DNA of 36,480 bases from a bacterium (GTDB taxonomy: Bacteria > Latescibacterota > Latescibacteria > Latescibacterales > Latescibacteraceae): positions 1 through 36,480 of the forward strand of contig JAJFUH010000039.1 in assembly GCA_021372535.1 (NCBI GenBank), written 5' to 3'. Positions within the stretch are counted from its first letter, which is position 1. Every line of letters begins with the position of its first letter. Shown here one piece after another: positions 25,174-32,380 of this stretch. A program made the position numbers and the translations under genes. Below the pieces are notes generated by a model, which had not been told where the DNA came from, ran no database searches, and was given only the letters and a program-made list of their open reading frames with translations.

Positions 25174-25220
25174 GTCTGTCAAGCCTTAGCCGAAGGCTGA
25201 CTTGTATGGGCTTGACAGAC
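25174..25220. repeat. Two-stem palindromic repeat, copy 3 (inverted)
   Basis: GTCTGTCAAGCC (25174-25185) pairs perfectly over 12 bp with GGCTTGACAGAC (25209-25220). Inside it AGCC pairs with GGCT around a GAA loop. The unpaired arm lies on the opposite side from copies 1 and 2, which shows it is in reverse orientation; its reverse complement contains CATACAAGTC, close to the ACAAGTC of copy 2. Confidence 0.7.
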
Positions 25221-25252
25221 AATAAGTTAACAAATTTCACAACAAGGGTGAT

Positions 25253-25762
25253 TTAAGAGCTTTTTCTCAAACCACCCATTATAAGTGAATTTTCATACCA
25301 GCTTTTTCGGAAGAGAACCATAATAATGTAATTAGCTATGTTAATATATTTCTTTCGTGTCGGCGCGCCGACATCGGCGTCGGACTTGCTCCATGCTTCA
25401 AGGGATGGAATAGCGGCCAGTTTCGCCAGTTTGTTATTAAGGGCTATTTCTGCGAGTTTTTCATGCATGGGATTGTTCTCACCGTATTTTTCGGCAACCT
25501 CTTCTCTCACCTCGCTTTCTATCCTCTGGAATTTCTTCTCAGACAGGCCCTTCCTAAAGGTTTCCAGCATGTTCCGCCTGAATATACCATAGTCGTCGCG
25601 CTCACGCGCTTGAGAGAGCCGTTTTTGAGCCTCACACGCAGCGTTATTCCAGCGTTCCTGCTCCTTGTCGATGTCAAACCGGCTTTTTTGTATCCGGTAG
25701 TCTTCTTTAATGGCTTTCAAGGTATAGGTGCCGATATTCTTGCTCACGATTTTGCCGGGCAT
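25253..25762 (-). CDS. Hypothetical protein, probably N-terminally truncated
   Basis: This 169-residue frame is rich in Lys and Glu and predicted helical (KAIKEDYRIQKSRFDIDKEQERWNNAACEAQKRLSQARERDDYG...). A moderately hydrophobic end follows (YINIANYIIMVLFRKSW). No family is recognised. It has no ribosome site and its start overlaps the coupling-protein fragment on the other strand by 18 bp, so the true 5' end was probably lost when the two remnants were joined. The content fits the C-terminal part of a plasmid-type replication or mobilisation protein, but that is a guess. Confidence 0.4.
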   Translation of the reverse strand: MPGKIVSKNIGTYTLKAIKEDYRIQKSRFDIDKEQERWNNAACEAQKRLSQARERDDYGIFRRNMLETFRKGLSEKKFQRIESEVREEVAEKYGENNPMHEKLAEIALNNKLAKLAAIPSLEAWSKSDADVGAPTRKKYINIANYIIMVLFRKSWYENSLIMGGLRKSS

Positions 25763-26050
25763 TCGCTCAAGCAGGTAGACGGTAAGCTCTCATCAATGAT
25801 ACTTTCTAACTGCCATGTGAAGGTAGCGCTCAATTGCGGAGCCGAGGATGCTGAACTGATGGCCCGGGAAATCGGCATCAATCCCCAGGAAATCCAGAAA
25901 TTGAAACCTTTTGAAGCATATATCGGCATTGGGAAAAAGCCGCATAAGGTGCTGACGTTTCCGGGACCGCAGATTCAACCGTATCAGGCGGAACCTGTGG
26001 TGAAGCCAAAGGAGATTGATTTTCTGTGGGATGGATGGATTGAATTATAA
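25745..26050 (+). pseudogene. 3' fragment of a VirD4/TraG-type coupling ATPase
   Basis: About 101 codons up to TAA 26048-26050 read HDFAGHSLKQVDGKLSSMILSN and then CHVKVALNCGAEDAELMAREIG, with a KLKPFEAYIGIGKKPHKV segment. This is the pattern at the C-terminus of type IV secretion coupling proteins, where a QL...il.N strand is followed by a G..DA..la.ef helix and an L..f.ay.k strand. The Walker A and B parts are missing, so it is a relic. It indicates that element II, or an ancestor, was once conjugative or mobilisable. Confidence 0.55.
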
Positions 26051-26128
26051 TTAACGATCGCCTTGACCGGCAGTTGACCGCGTAGCGGGACACTGTACGT
26101 TCGGAGGTGTTTTTCGACTGTCTGATTT

Positions 26129-28585
26129 TTATTCATGCTGCCCCAACCCAAGTCTCTTCCGCAGCTTCTCCATCAACCCTATCAGTTGTTCCACCTGTGG
26201 TAAGATGCCCGTGTGGTGGGCTCTCAAGTTCTCGTGCACAAGCTTTTGCAAATTGGATAGCCTGTTTGCGAGGTAAACCATTGTTAGTTCACTATTGACC
26301 GTGGCAAAACTTCTTTTGATCGTATCCTCCTTGGTGGCCAACGCCTTCACTCCAGCAGCAAGGAGTTTGCTTCCTTCATATTCATGCGCAAAAGAGGCGA
26401 GTTTCTCTAAGGCATTTAATAAGGGGATTGGTTCAAAATTTGATAGAAGAGCGCCACTGCTAAACAATATGGATTGCGAGCGATCCGAGTTGAGTGTAAG
26501 GAGAACCCGAAAGAAGTTCATCAAGTTACCGTGAAAACCTTTGCTGGAAACAACGTTGTACAGCGAGTCGATGATTTCGTCTCCAACCCGCATGCAAACG
26601 GCGAGTTCGGCTTCAGTGACGTCTTTACCGTAGAGAATATCATGGCAGAATACCTTATAGATTGCCTGACGCGTGTCACGAAGCGTATACTCGGCCTCGG
26701 CTAGATACTCAAGAAGAGTCAGCCCGATCCGGGTTTTTCTGGTCATGCGAGATGGCCACGAGAAGCCGTCCATTGTCCCGATAAGACCGAAATAGAACCG
26801 CAGAGAATTCCGCCACCAGTCATCTAGAAAGATAACATGGGTAAACATCCCGCCCAACCTAACCAACCGCTTTGCGGCAAAGAATTCCTGAAATGAATGA
26901 TGAACGAATTCAAAAACATCTTTCTCCGGTTGTCGAAGGAGCGAACTCCTGAAGTACACCTCATCCAGTATTTCACGAATGGTCTCACTCCCCCCAAAGG
27001 AGTAATGCTTCTGGTCGCGACGCCGTTCTAACACCTTCTCGACGCTGGCTGAGAAGTCAGAGAGATGGAACCACCGACGGTTCTTTACCATATTATCGTA
27101 AGCGAGAACTTCAAGAACATGCGTCTTCAATTCTACGCTGAACTGATTGACAACGCCTCTTATTGTGTCCCACTTACCCAACAACAGATCAAGTATACGG
27201 TCGTAGACGGCACTCCGAGTTGTTGGAAGTTCGCTCGTTCCAAAACGTCGAGCAAGGATGACGTAGATTGTGAGCATAAGTGGAGTCCGGCAGAATGCCC
27301 CTAGGTCTGGGGTGTCAAGGATCTTGCGGGCAACTTCTTCCCTTCGCGCTTCTGAGTCAGGAAACCACTTGGTAATGAACTCGCGTATTTGCGTGTCAGT
27401 GAATGGGCATAGGCGGAAGTACCTGAACGAGGAGCCTAATTGCGGAACACGTGAAGGACGTGAAGTAACGACCACACCTGCAGTATAGCGTTGACTCAGA
27501 TTTGTCAGGTACTTCGCCACGGTCGTATAGTCCATGTCCCTGAGACCGTGCAGATTGATCTCGTCGAATCCATCAAGGAGCAGAAGTAGTGACATTGCTG
27601 GGTGTCGCCGAAGGTATTCGCGTCCGACTTCGTGTTCAACATGTTCATCTATAGCGTTCACGAGACTCTCATATGAAGCAAAAGCAGATGGTGGCAAAGA
27701 GGACATTGGCATGAAGATGGGCATACACATACGGAGGCGTACGGGAAGAGGGTCCGCAACGGCACCGCCTATTGCCAGCACTAGTCTCTGCAACAACGTT
27801 GTCTTGCCGGAACCAACGTCTGCGATCACGACCAGACGGGTGTGATGTTCCATCACGTCAGGAAGTGACTGAGTCGCCGAATCGGGTATCGGGTTGGCAA
27901 AATTGAGCAGTCGGGCGTCTTCGGCATTGGTGGGCACGACATCGCCACCAGTATACACCTGGTCCAAGCGTAGCGTTTGTTCCCCACCAAGCAGAGATAG
28001 GGTTTTAGTTCCAAGAAACCGTTGGCAGATGAGGTACAGGTACCGCGAGTCGGGAGCAGGCATGGTGCGAAAAAGTCCCGGTGCGTACTCGTTCAGCATG
28101 GAAATCAGTTTGGGACCATCCACGAAATTGATCGAATCCTGCGGGGTGTCTCCCATCTCACCACTAATACTCCTGATGCAGGCTTGGGAAATATCGTGCG
28201 GCGTGAAGACAAAAACCTTGGTGATATGCAGTTCCTTACCGTCAAAGGGGTCGCGAAAGGGAGTCTTCATTGCTTGCCGGATCTGGAAGTACAGAGATCC
28301 AATTGACTGTGAACTAGTAACCGACCCGGAAAGACGATTCATCTTGACAACAGCGCAGTAGTGTCTTGTTCCTTCAAGCGGAGAGTGATACTGGAATACG
28401 ATGTCCTTACCAAGTTCGTCCCGACCGTGCAGGTACCGAATGTCCGTAAATCCCATGGCTTGCAGTAGTGGGATCAGCACGAGCTCGCAAAGTTCCCGCT
28501 CAGAGAGGCCTTGCAGAAACTCGGAGTCTGCGGCGAAGTCGCCTTTAACTTCTTGATGGCCAGTGCCGATGTTCTGGTCAGCCAT
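26129..28585 (-). CDS. NACHT-family NTPase with N-terminal nuclease-like domain (bNACHT-like antiphage protein)
   Basis: This 818-residue protein has three parts. Residues about 25-130 resemble a restriction-endonuclease (PD-(D/E)xK) fold: ELCELVLIPLLQAMGF, then ELGKDIVF with Asp61 and YCAVVKMNR with Lys81. Residues about 245-480 are a NACHT NTPase: Walker A ADVGSGKTT (255-263), Walker B LLLLLDGFDE (333-342), VVTSRPSR sensor, and the CRTPLMLTIYVIL helix typical of NACHT modules. The rest is helical and probably senses the trigger. Such proteins (bNACHT, distant relatives of animal NLRs) defend against phage. GGGGGA precedes the ATG. It stands alone as cargo of element II and occupies most of it. 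Confidence 0.85.
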   Translation of the reverse strand: MADQNIGTGHQEVKGDFAADSEFLQGLSERELCELVLIPLLQAMGFTDIRYLHGRDELGKDIVFQYHSPLEGTRHYCAVVKMNRLSGSVTSSQSIGSLYFQIRQAMKTPFRDPFDGKELHITKVFVFTPHDISQACIRSISGEMGDTPQDSINFVDGPKLISMLNEYAPGLFRTMPAPDSRYLYLICQRFLGTKTLSLLGGEQTLRLDQVYTGGDVVPTNAEDARLLNFANPIPDSATQSLPDVMEHHTRLVVIADVGSGKTTLLQRLVLAIGGAVADPLPVRLRMCMPIFMPMSSLPPSAFASYESLVNAIDEHVEHEVGREYLRRHPAMSLLLLLDGFDEINLHGLRDMDYTTVAKYLTNLSQRYTAGVVVTSRPSRVPQLGSSFRYFRLCPFTDTQIREFITKWFPDSEARREEVARKILDTPDLGAFCRTPLMLTIYVILARRFGTSELPTTRSAVYDRILDLLLGKWDTIRGVVNQFSVELKTHVLEVLAYDNMVKNRRWFHLSDFSASVEKVLERRRDQKHYSFGGSETIREILDEVYFRSSLLRQPEKDVFEFVHHSFQEFFAAKRLVRLGGMFTHVIFLDDWWRNSLRFYFGLIGTMDGFSWPSRMTRKTRIGLTLLEYLAEAEYTLRDTRQAIYKVFCHDILYGKDVTEAELAVCMRVGDEIIDSLYNVVSSKGFHGNLMNFFRVLLTLNSDRSQSILFSSGALLSNFEPIPLLNALEKLASFAHEYEGSKLLAAGVKALATKEDTIKRSFATVNSELTMVYLANRLSNLQKLVHENLRAHHTGILPQVEQLIGLMEKLRKRLGLGQHE

Positions 28586-29220
28586 TTTTCCCCCGGTGTC
28601 GAACTCGGGATTATATGGTTTCTAGGCTAAGGACTTATATATAGCTATTTGAGATATATATGATCCAAATGAAAAAACTTAAAAATTCGTGTATTATTAT
28701 TAATTTCAATTTGTTGTATTTTCACTATCACTAATTTTGTTGGAATCTTATACAGTCTAGATATGATCCCAATTCAATATCATTTCCTATACATTAATCA
28801 ACAGTACTTCTTATTTCCTTTCCACCACTGTTTAGAATACTCTTTTTTAACATAACTGCACTTGAAATATACATACTTTCAAATCTTCTCCAATACATTT
28901 TTTTATCATATATAACATCTCAAATTTTAATAACACATCCAACCTCAACAAAAATATGCTACAATATAAAAATCTGGCTACTTACGGAGCTATGGGCACA
29001 AGCCAGCCGTAAGACGCGGCGCTTTACTTTTTCCTGTTTGCGCTATCGAAACAGATGGCGACACTCGTGTGGTTTTTCAGAACAGGCGGAGGAACGACCT
29101 AGGGCCGCGCCGTAACGATTGGGGAGTGAGGTCGAGACTTTTCAACGTTATTGTAGTCAGACGGCACATTGAAAAAGGGGGGTTTTTGACAGTTCCCTTT
29201 TTTCAATAATAATATTATCA
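28586..29220. other. A+T-rich intergenic region with folded segments
   Basis: Bases 28620-28975 are strikingly A+T-rich and hold no gene; the NACHT promoter should lie here. Bases 28981-29207 contain three hairpins: CTTACGG/CCGTAAG (28981-29013, with AGC/GCC pairing inside), CGCTATC/GATGGCG (29041-29060) and ATTGAAAAAGGG/CCCTTTTTTCAAT (29168-29207). TACAAT at about 28970 could be a -10 box on the plus strand. The position ahead of the integrase matches the structured leader of element I, although I see no sequence identity. Confidence 0.4.
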
Positions 29221-29821
29221 GATATGCACAATAATTAATCAAATAGACAAGGCGAATTACCGGGTAAACAACTGCCTGACCTGCCTCAAGGCGATGTTCA
29301 ATTACGACATCATCATCCATGAGCTTCCTGTCCGGAATCCCGTGGTCGGGATAAAAAAATTTGCGGAGGATTTTAAAATTAAGTATATTTCTACCGATGA
29401 GGATATAGAAGCGGTGTTACACCTCTGCGACAGAGACGAGAGCCTTCTGGTGCGATTTGTCATGGAGACCGGGGCGAGGATAAACGAGGCTCTTGCTTTG
29501 GACCGTAAAGACACCTATGAAGGGTATGTCGTTTTTTAAACGAGAAAAAGCAGGAACTCAAACCTGGTGCCCCGCAAGGTACCGTTCGACACCGGCCTGT
29601 TCGGGAGATTCAAACCCTTTCATCAGCGCTGGACAGCCCATCCGAGATTTCTTGAAAAGTATGTCCGGAAGCTGAAACAGAAAAACTGGGGCTGGCACAA
29701 CCTCCGGCACCGGTTTGCGTCCAAGCTGTCGAAAGAGGGAAGACCGCTGTACGAGATAATGGCTCTTCTGGGTCATTCAAATTTATCGACAACGCAACGG
29801 TATTTGCAGCTTTTACAATGA
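29221..29821 (+). pseudogene. Tyrosine recombinase/integrase 2, 5'-truncated and with an in-frame TAA
   Basis: From about 29250 the translation NYRVNNCLTCLKAMFNYDII aligns with integrase 1 (NRSVNVALTILKALFNHGIK). It is followed by RNPVVGIKKFAEDFKIKYIS and ETGARINEAL (catalytic Arg), then TAA at 29537-29539 where integrase 1 has Tyr (VLYTRKS versus VF*TRKS). The same frame continues with NLRHRF, LGHSNL and TTQRYL to 29821. The core-binding domain is missing upstream. The gene would have served element II. Confidence 0.8.
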
Positions 29822-29822
29822 T

Positions 29823-29840
29823 TTGTCCCAGATTTGTCCG
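29823..29840 (+). repeat. Right arm-type direct repeat pair of element II
   Basis: TTTGTCC occurs twice with an 11-bp period (TTGTCC at 29823 and 29834), 105 bp before the TTCT of attachment site 3, just after the integrase stop. Its position equals that of the TGCCAGAGA pair in element I (103 bp), with a different sequence, as expected for a different integrase specificity. Confidence 0.55.
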
Positions 29841-29894
29841 AAGCACAAAAAAGAATAAAAAACATCTTCATAACCTTTTCTGCCGCAATGAGGT

Positions 29895-29935
29895 GCGCCA
29901 ATAGCTCAGTCGGATAGAGCAACTGCCTTCTAAGC
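29895..29935 (+). pseudogene. 5' half of tRNA-Arg(UCU), attachment site 3
   Basis: This is the best-preserved half. It matches tRNA-Arg through the anticodon (TCT at 29929-29931) and on through the loop and two 3' stem bases (AAGC). The next bases (CCGCC) no longer pair and there is no T-arm. Its D-loop reads AGTCGGATA, closer to a functional tRNA than AGCAGGATA in the first two copies. It forms the junction between elements II and III. Confidence 0.82.
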
Positions 29936-30053
29936 CCGCCAGACCTATTATCGTTAATTATTGATAATCAACAATCTGTCGTAATTACAATAAGATACGC
30001 TTAAGAGAATTTTCCGGATTACACCTCATTTTCCCGTATTTTTACACTTTACC

Positions 30054-30073
30054 TGCCAGAGAACTGCCAGAGA
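30054..30073 (+). repeat. Left arm-type direct repeat pair of element III
   Basis: TGCCAGAGA occurs at 30054 and 30065, 126 bp after the TTCT of attachment site 3. Sequence, period and distance are the same as for element I. Confidence 0.7.
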
Positions 30074-30169
30074 ATTTCCGCAATTGACCCTCTTTTTCGT
30101 GTCTGCTATACTATCGGTATAGACATCCCGGCCGATACTTTCCGCGATATATTCTGACCTCTTCCTCTA

Positions 30170-30339
30170 ATAATTTCACGCCGATTTTTACGGCGTTATC
30201 ATAGTGTGCAATCTATGTCCTTTTACCTCCGGCAAAAAGGACAGCCCACTCTCTCAGAACGCTAATATTAAAATGACCGCTTTTCATGAGAGACCGGGCT
30301 GTCCTTTCAGGACAAGATTGCACGTAATAAAATAAAAAA
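30170..30339 (+). ncRNA. Conserved structured leader upstream of Replic_Relax gene, copy 2
   Basis: This is a nearly base-for-base copy of 19661-19830: same hairpin ACGCCG/CGGCGT, same GTGCAATCT/AGATTGCAC outer stem, same 12-bp AAAGGACAGCCC/GGGCTGTCCTTT stem and CTCTC/GAGAG. Most differences lie in the loop (about 30263-30278) and just before the ATG, which is the pattern expected if the stems matter. Confidence 0.6.
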
Positions 30340-31149
30340 ATGCCGCAAAATCCCGACGCCAAACAAAGGCTCCTCAAGGCCATCTACGACCTCAAGTTTG
30401 CCACAATCTATAATCTCGCCTTCGAGAGTGGAGGAACGACCAAGGATTCCTGCCTCGTCGGCACAGGCCGTCACATCCACCACCTCGAAAAGGCCGGGCT
30501 GATCCTTCCGGTCAGGCAATACGGCTACCTGCGCCACGAAAAATACCGCCATACCTTCTGGCAGGTGACGAAAGAGGGCGCTCAAGCCCTGGGCTATGAG
30601 CGATACACGCCTGTAGGCGAGAAGTCGGTGCGAAACTTCCCGCACCAGTTCGGGTTGATCGACTCGCTGTGTGGACTGTACTACGCATTCCAGGACGAGT
30701 ATGATATACTGATAGCATATCCTTCTACAGCGAGTTCTTTTGACGGATATAAGCCGGACGCGATTATTCGGTATCGGCACAAGATCACTGAAAGGGAGTT
30801 CGACTTTCTCGTAGAGTTTGAGCGAACAAGGACACCGAAGGCAATATTCAACGAAAAAATCCGGCTGAACGAAAAGATAACGAATTTTCGGAAGTACGGA
30901 TTATCCAAACAGACTAAGTTCCTGTATGTGTTCACGACGGAAAACTTCGATGTAACCACACGGCCCGTGGAGTATCACGGATACCGGCAGATGATAGCAA
31001 GAGTAGAGAAAGAATTCGGCCAGCTTTTGCGAATGGCCAAGAAACTTCCTGAGTACCGCTACCGGTTCGCTCCGCTCCACCAGTTCAAGGAGTTTGAGAA
31101 ACCGGTCTGGTTCAGCCCTACCGGTCATAAAGTGACGATCATCAATTAA
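30340..31149 (+). CDS. Replic_Relax-like protein, copy 2
   Basis: This 269-residue homologue of the gene at 19831-20640 begins MPQNPDAKQRLLKAIYDL. The winged helix (to about residue 115) is nearly identical to copy 1. The second half (GYKPDAIIRYRHKI, FLVEFERTRTP, NEKIRL) is clearly more diverged, and the last 60 residues most of all. No ribosome site lies before the start (an A-run instead). It heads element III, in the same position after the leader as in element I, and is followed after 11 bp by two surface-protein genes. Role as in copy 1: probable DNA-binding replication or mobilisation factor. Confidence 0.65.
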   Translation: MPQNPDAKQRLLKAIYDLKFATIYNLAFESGGTTKDSCLVGTGRHIHHLEKAGLILPVRQYGYLRHEKYRHTFWQVTKEGAQALGYERYTPVGEKSVRNFPHQFGLIDSLCGLYYAFQDEYDILIAYPSTASSFDGYKPDAIIRYRHKITEREFDFLVEFERTRTPKAIFNEKIRLNEKITNFRKYGLSKQTKFLYVFTTENFDVTTRPVEYHGYRQMIARVEKEFGQLLRMAKKLPEYRYRFAPLHQFKEFEKPVWFSPTGHKVTIIN

Positions 31150-31160
31150 CATTAACCAAT

Positions 31161-32372
31161 ATGCAAAAACAAACTTTTCAATCTATCAAATGGCTTCTCC
31201 ACCACGCCATTACCGTATTTTCCTGCGTCGTAATCATTATTGTAGGGACGGCAGCCATAGCGTATTCAAGCACCACTATCGGGGAAAACATAAGCACGAA
31301 TAACCTGACCGCAGCAGGAGACCTTACGGTTGACACGAACACGCTTTTTGTCGATTCCACAAATAACCGGTTAGGAATTGGCACCACCTCGCCCTGGGGC
31401 CTTGTATCAGTCAGTTCCGGTGGCGTTGCCGAACCGGGATTTGTTATTGGCTCCTCCGCGGCTACCCAGTTTTTAGTCAATAATGACGGGAAAGTGGGAA
31501 TCGGGACAGAAAATCCGTCTCAATCTCTTGAGGTGAATGGCGCAGTCAAGGCATTGAATTTCAGAGTTGCCTCCGGCGGAGGAGCATTGTTGAATGACGC
31601 TTCTCCAAATTATTCAAGAATCAGACCACTTTCCACAGGGACGGTGATAGACAGAAATATATCCGATGCAAATGCCGCTCTTATCGTCCAGCAGGTGAAT
31701 CCAGGTTCAACCGGAGATATTCTCCAATTAAAAAATGATTCGGGCACGAAAATGGTGGTAAATCAACAGGGGAAAGTCGGTATCGGCACGACAAATCCAT
31801 CATTGGCGCAATTGCAGGTTGTCGGAAATATTTATACTTCAAATGGAATCAGCTTTTATGAATCGGGAGAAAATTCCGCAAAAAATTCTTTCTATAGAGG
31901 TTCAACTGATTTTCAAATACTCAGAAATTATAGTCGAGTCTATACGATATTGGAATTATTGTCTCCGCCGGGAGTTCTTGGTTCAGCATCATCTTCTGAA
32001 GCTACTATCGCTTTAGTAAGAGGAGAAAACCCAGATCGGGAATTCATTGACATTTACAATAATGGTTATGCTTCGGAAACACAATTCGGCATCAGGATTC
32101 AAAAAAGAGGAACAGGAAGTTATCGTGACTTTGTTTTTGACCAGTATGACGGAACAACGAAGACACCCATACTGGTGTTGAAATCTTCCCGCAATGTCGG
32201 CATTGGGACTTTTTCCCCAACAACGGCATTGGATGTTGCAGGGGTCATTAAAACCAGGCCGACAAGTACGGCAACCTGCGATACCGATGTGGCAGGCGGG
32301 ATTTATTTTGACAGCGATGATAATCATTTTTACGGATGCAACGGTACCGCGTGGGTCCAGTTGGATAATTGA
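31161..32372 (+). CDS. Membrane-anchored tail-fibre-like/stalk repeat protein, Patescibacteria-like
   Basis: This 403-residue protein has one N-terminal transmembrane segment (VFSCVVIIIVGTAAIAY). It is followed by repeats built on (N/G)KVGIGTTNPS and NRLGIGTTSP with LxVxG, as in phage-tail-fibre and trimeric surface stalks. The C-terminal ATCDTDVAGGIYFDSDDNHFYGCNGTAWVQLD is a cysteine-containing tip motif often found in predicted surface proteins of Patescibacteria (CPR); I recognise the style from memory, without a search. There is no Shine-Dalgarno. It is followed after 8 bp by another secreted protein, so the two form an operon. Confidence 0.6.
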   Translation: MQKQTFQSIKWLLHHAITVFSCVVIIIVGTAAIAYSSTTIGENISTNNLTAAGDLTVDTNTLFVDSTNNRLGIGTTSPWGLVSVSSGGVAEPGFVIGSSAATQFLVNNDGKVGIGTENPSQSLEVNGAVKALNFRVASGGGALLNDASPNYSRIRPLSTGTVIDRNISDANAALIVQQVNPGSTGDILQLKNDSGTKMVVNQQGKVGIGTTNPSLAQLQVVGNIYTSNGISFYESGENSAKNSFYRGSTDFQILRNYSRVYTILELLSPPGVLGSASSSEATIALVRGENPDREFIDIYNNGYASETQFGIRIQKRGTGSYRDFVFDQYDGTTKTPILVLKSSRNVGIGTFSPTTALDVAGVIKTRPTSTATCDTDVAGGIYFDSDDNHFYGCNGTAWVQLDN

Positions 32373-32380
32373 TATAACGT

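Larger units (their letters stand above)
24956..25252. other. Intergenic region with two palindromic repeats
   Basis: No gene is seen. The 297 bp hold two members of the two-stem palindrome family (25074-25117 and 25174-25220) in opposite orientation, separated by 56 bp. Confidence 0.6.

Noticed and set aside
30307-30780. Minus-strand frames opposite both Replic_Relax genes (also 19705-20403)
   Set aside because: They are conserved between copies only because the DNA is; the plus-strand products carry the domain pattern and the leader points to the plus strand.
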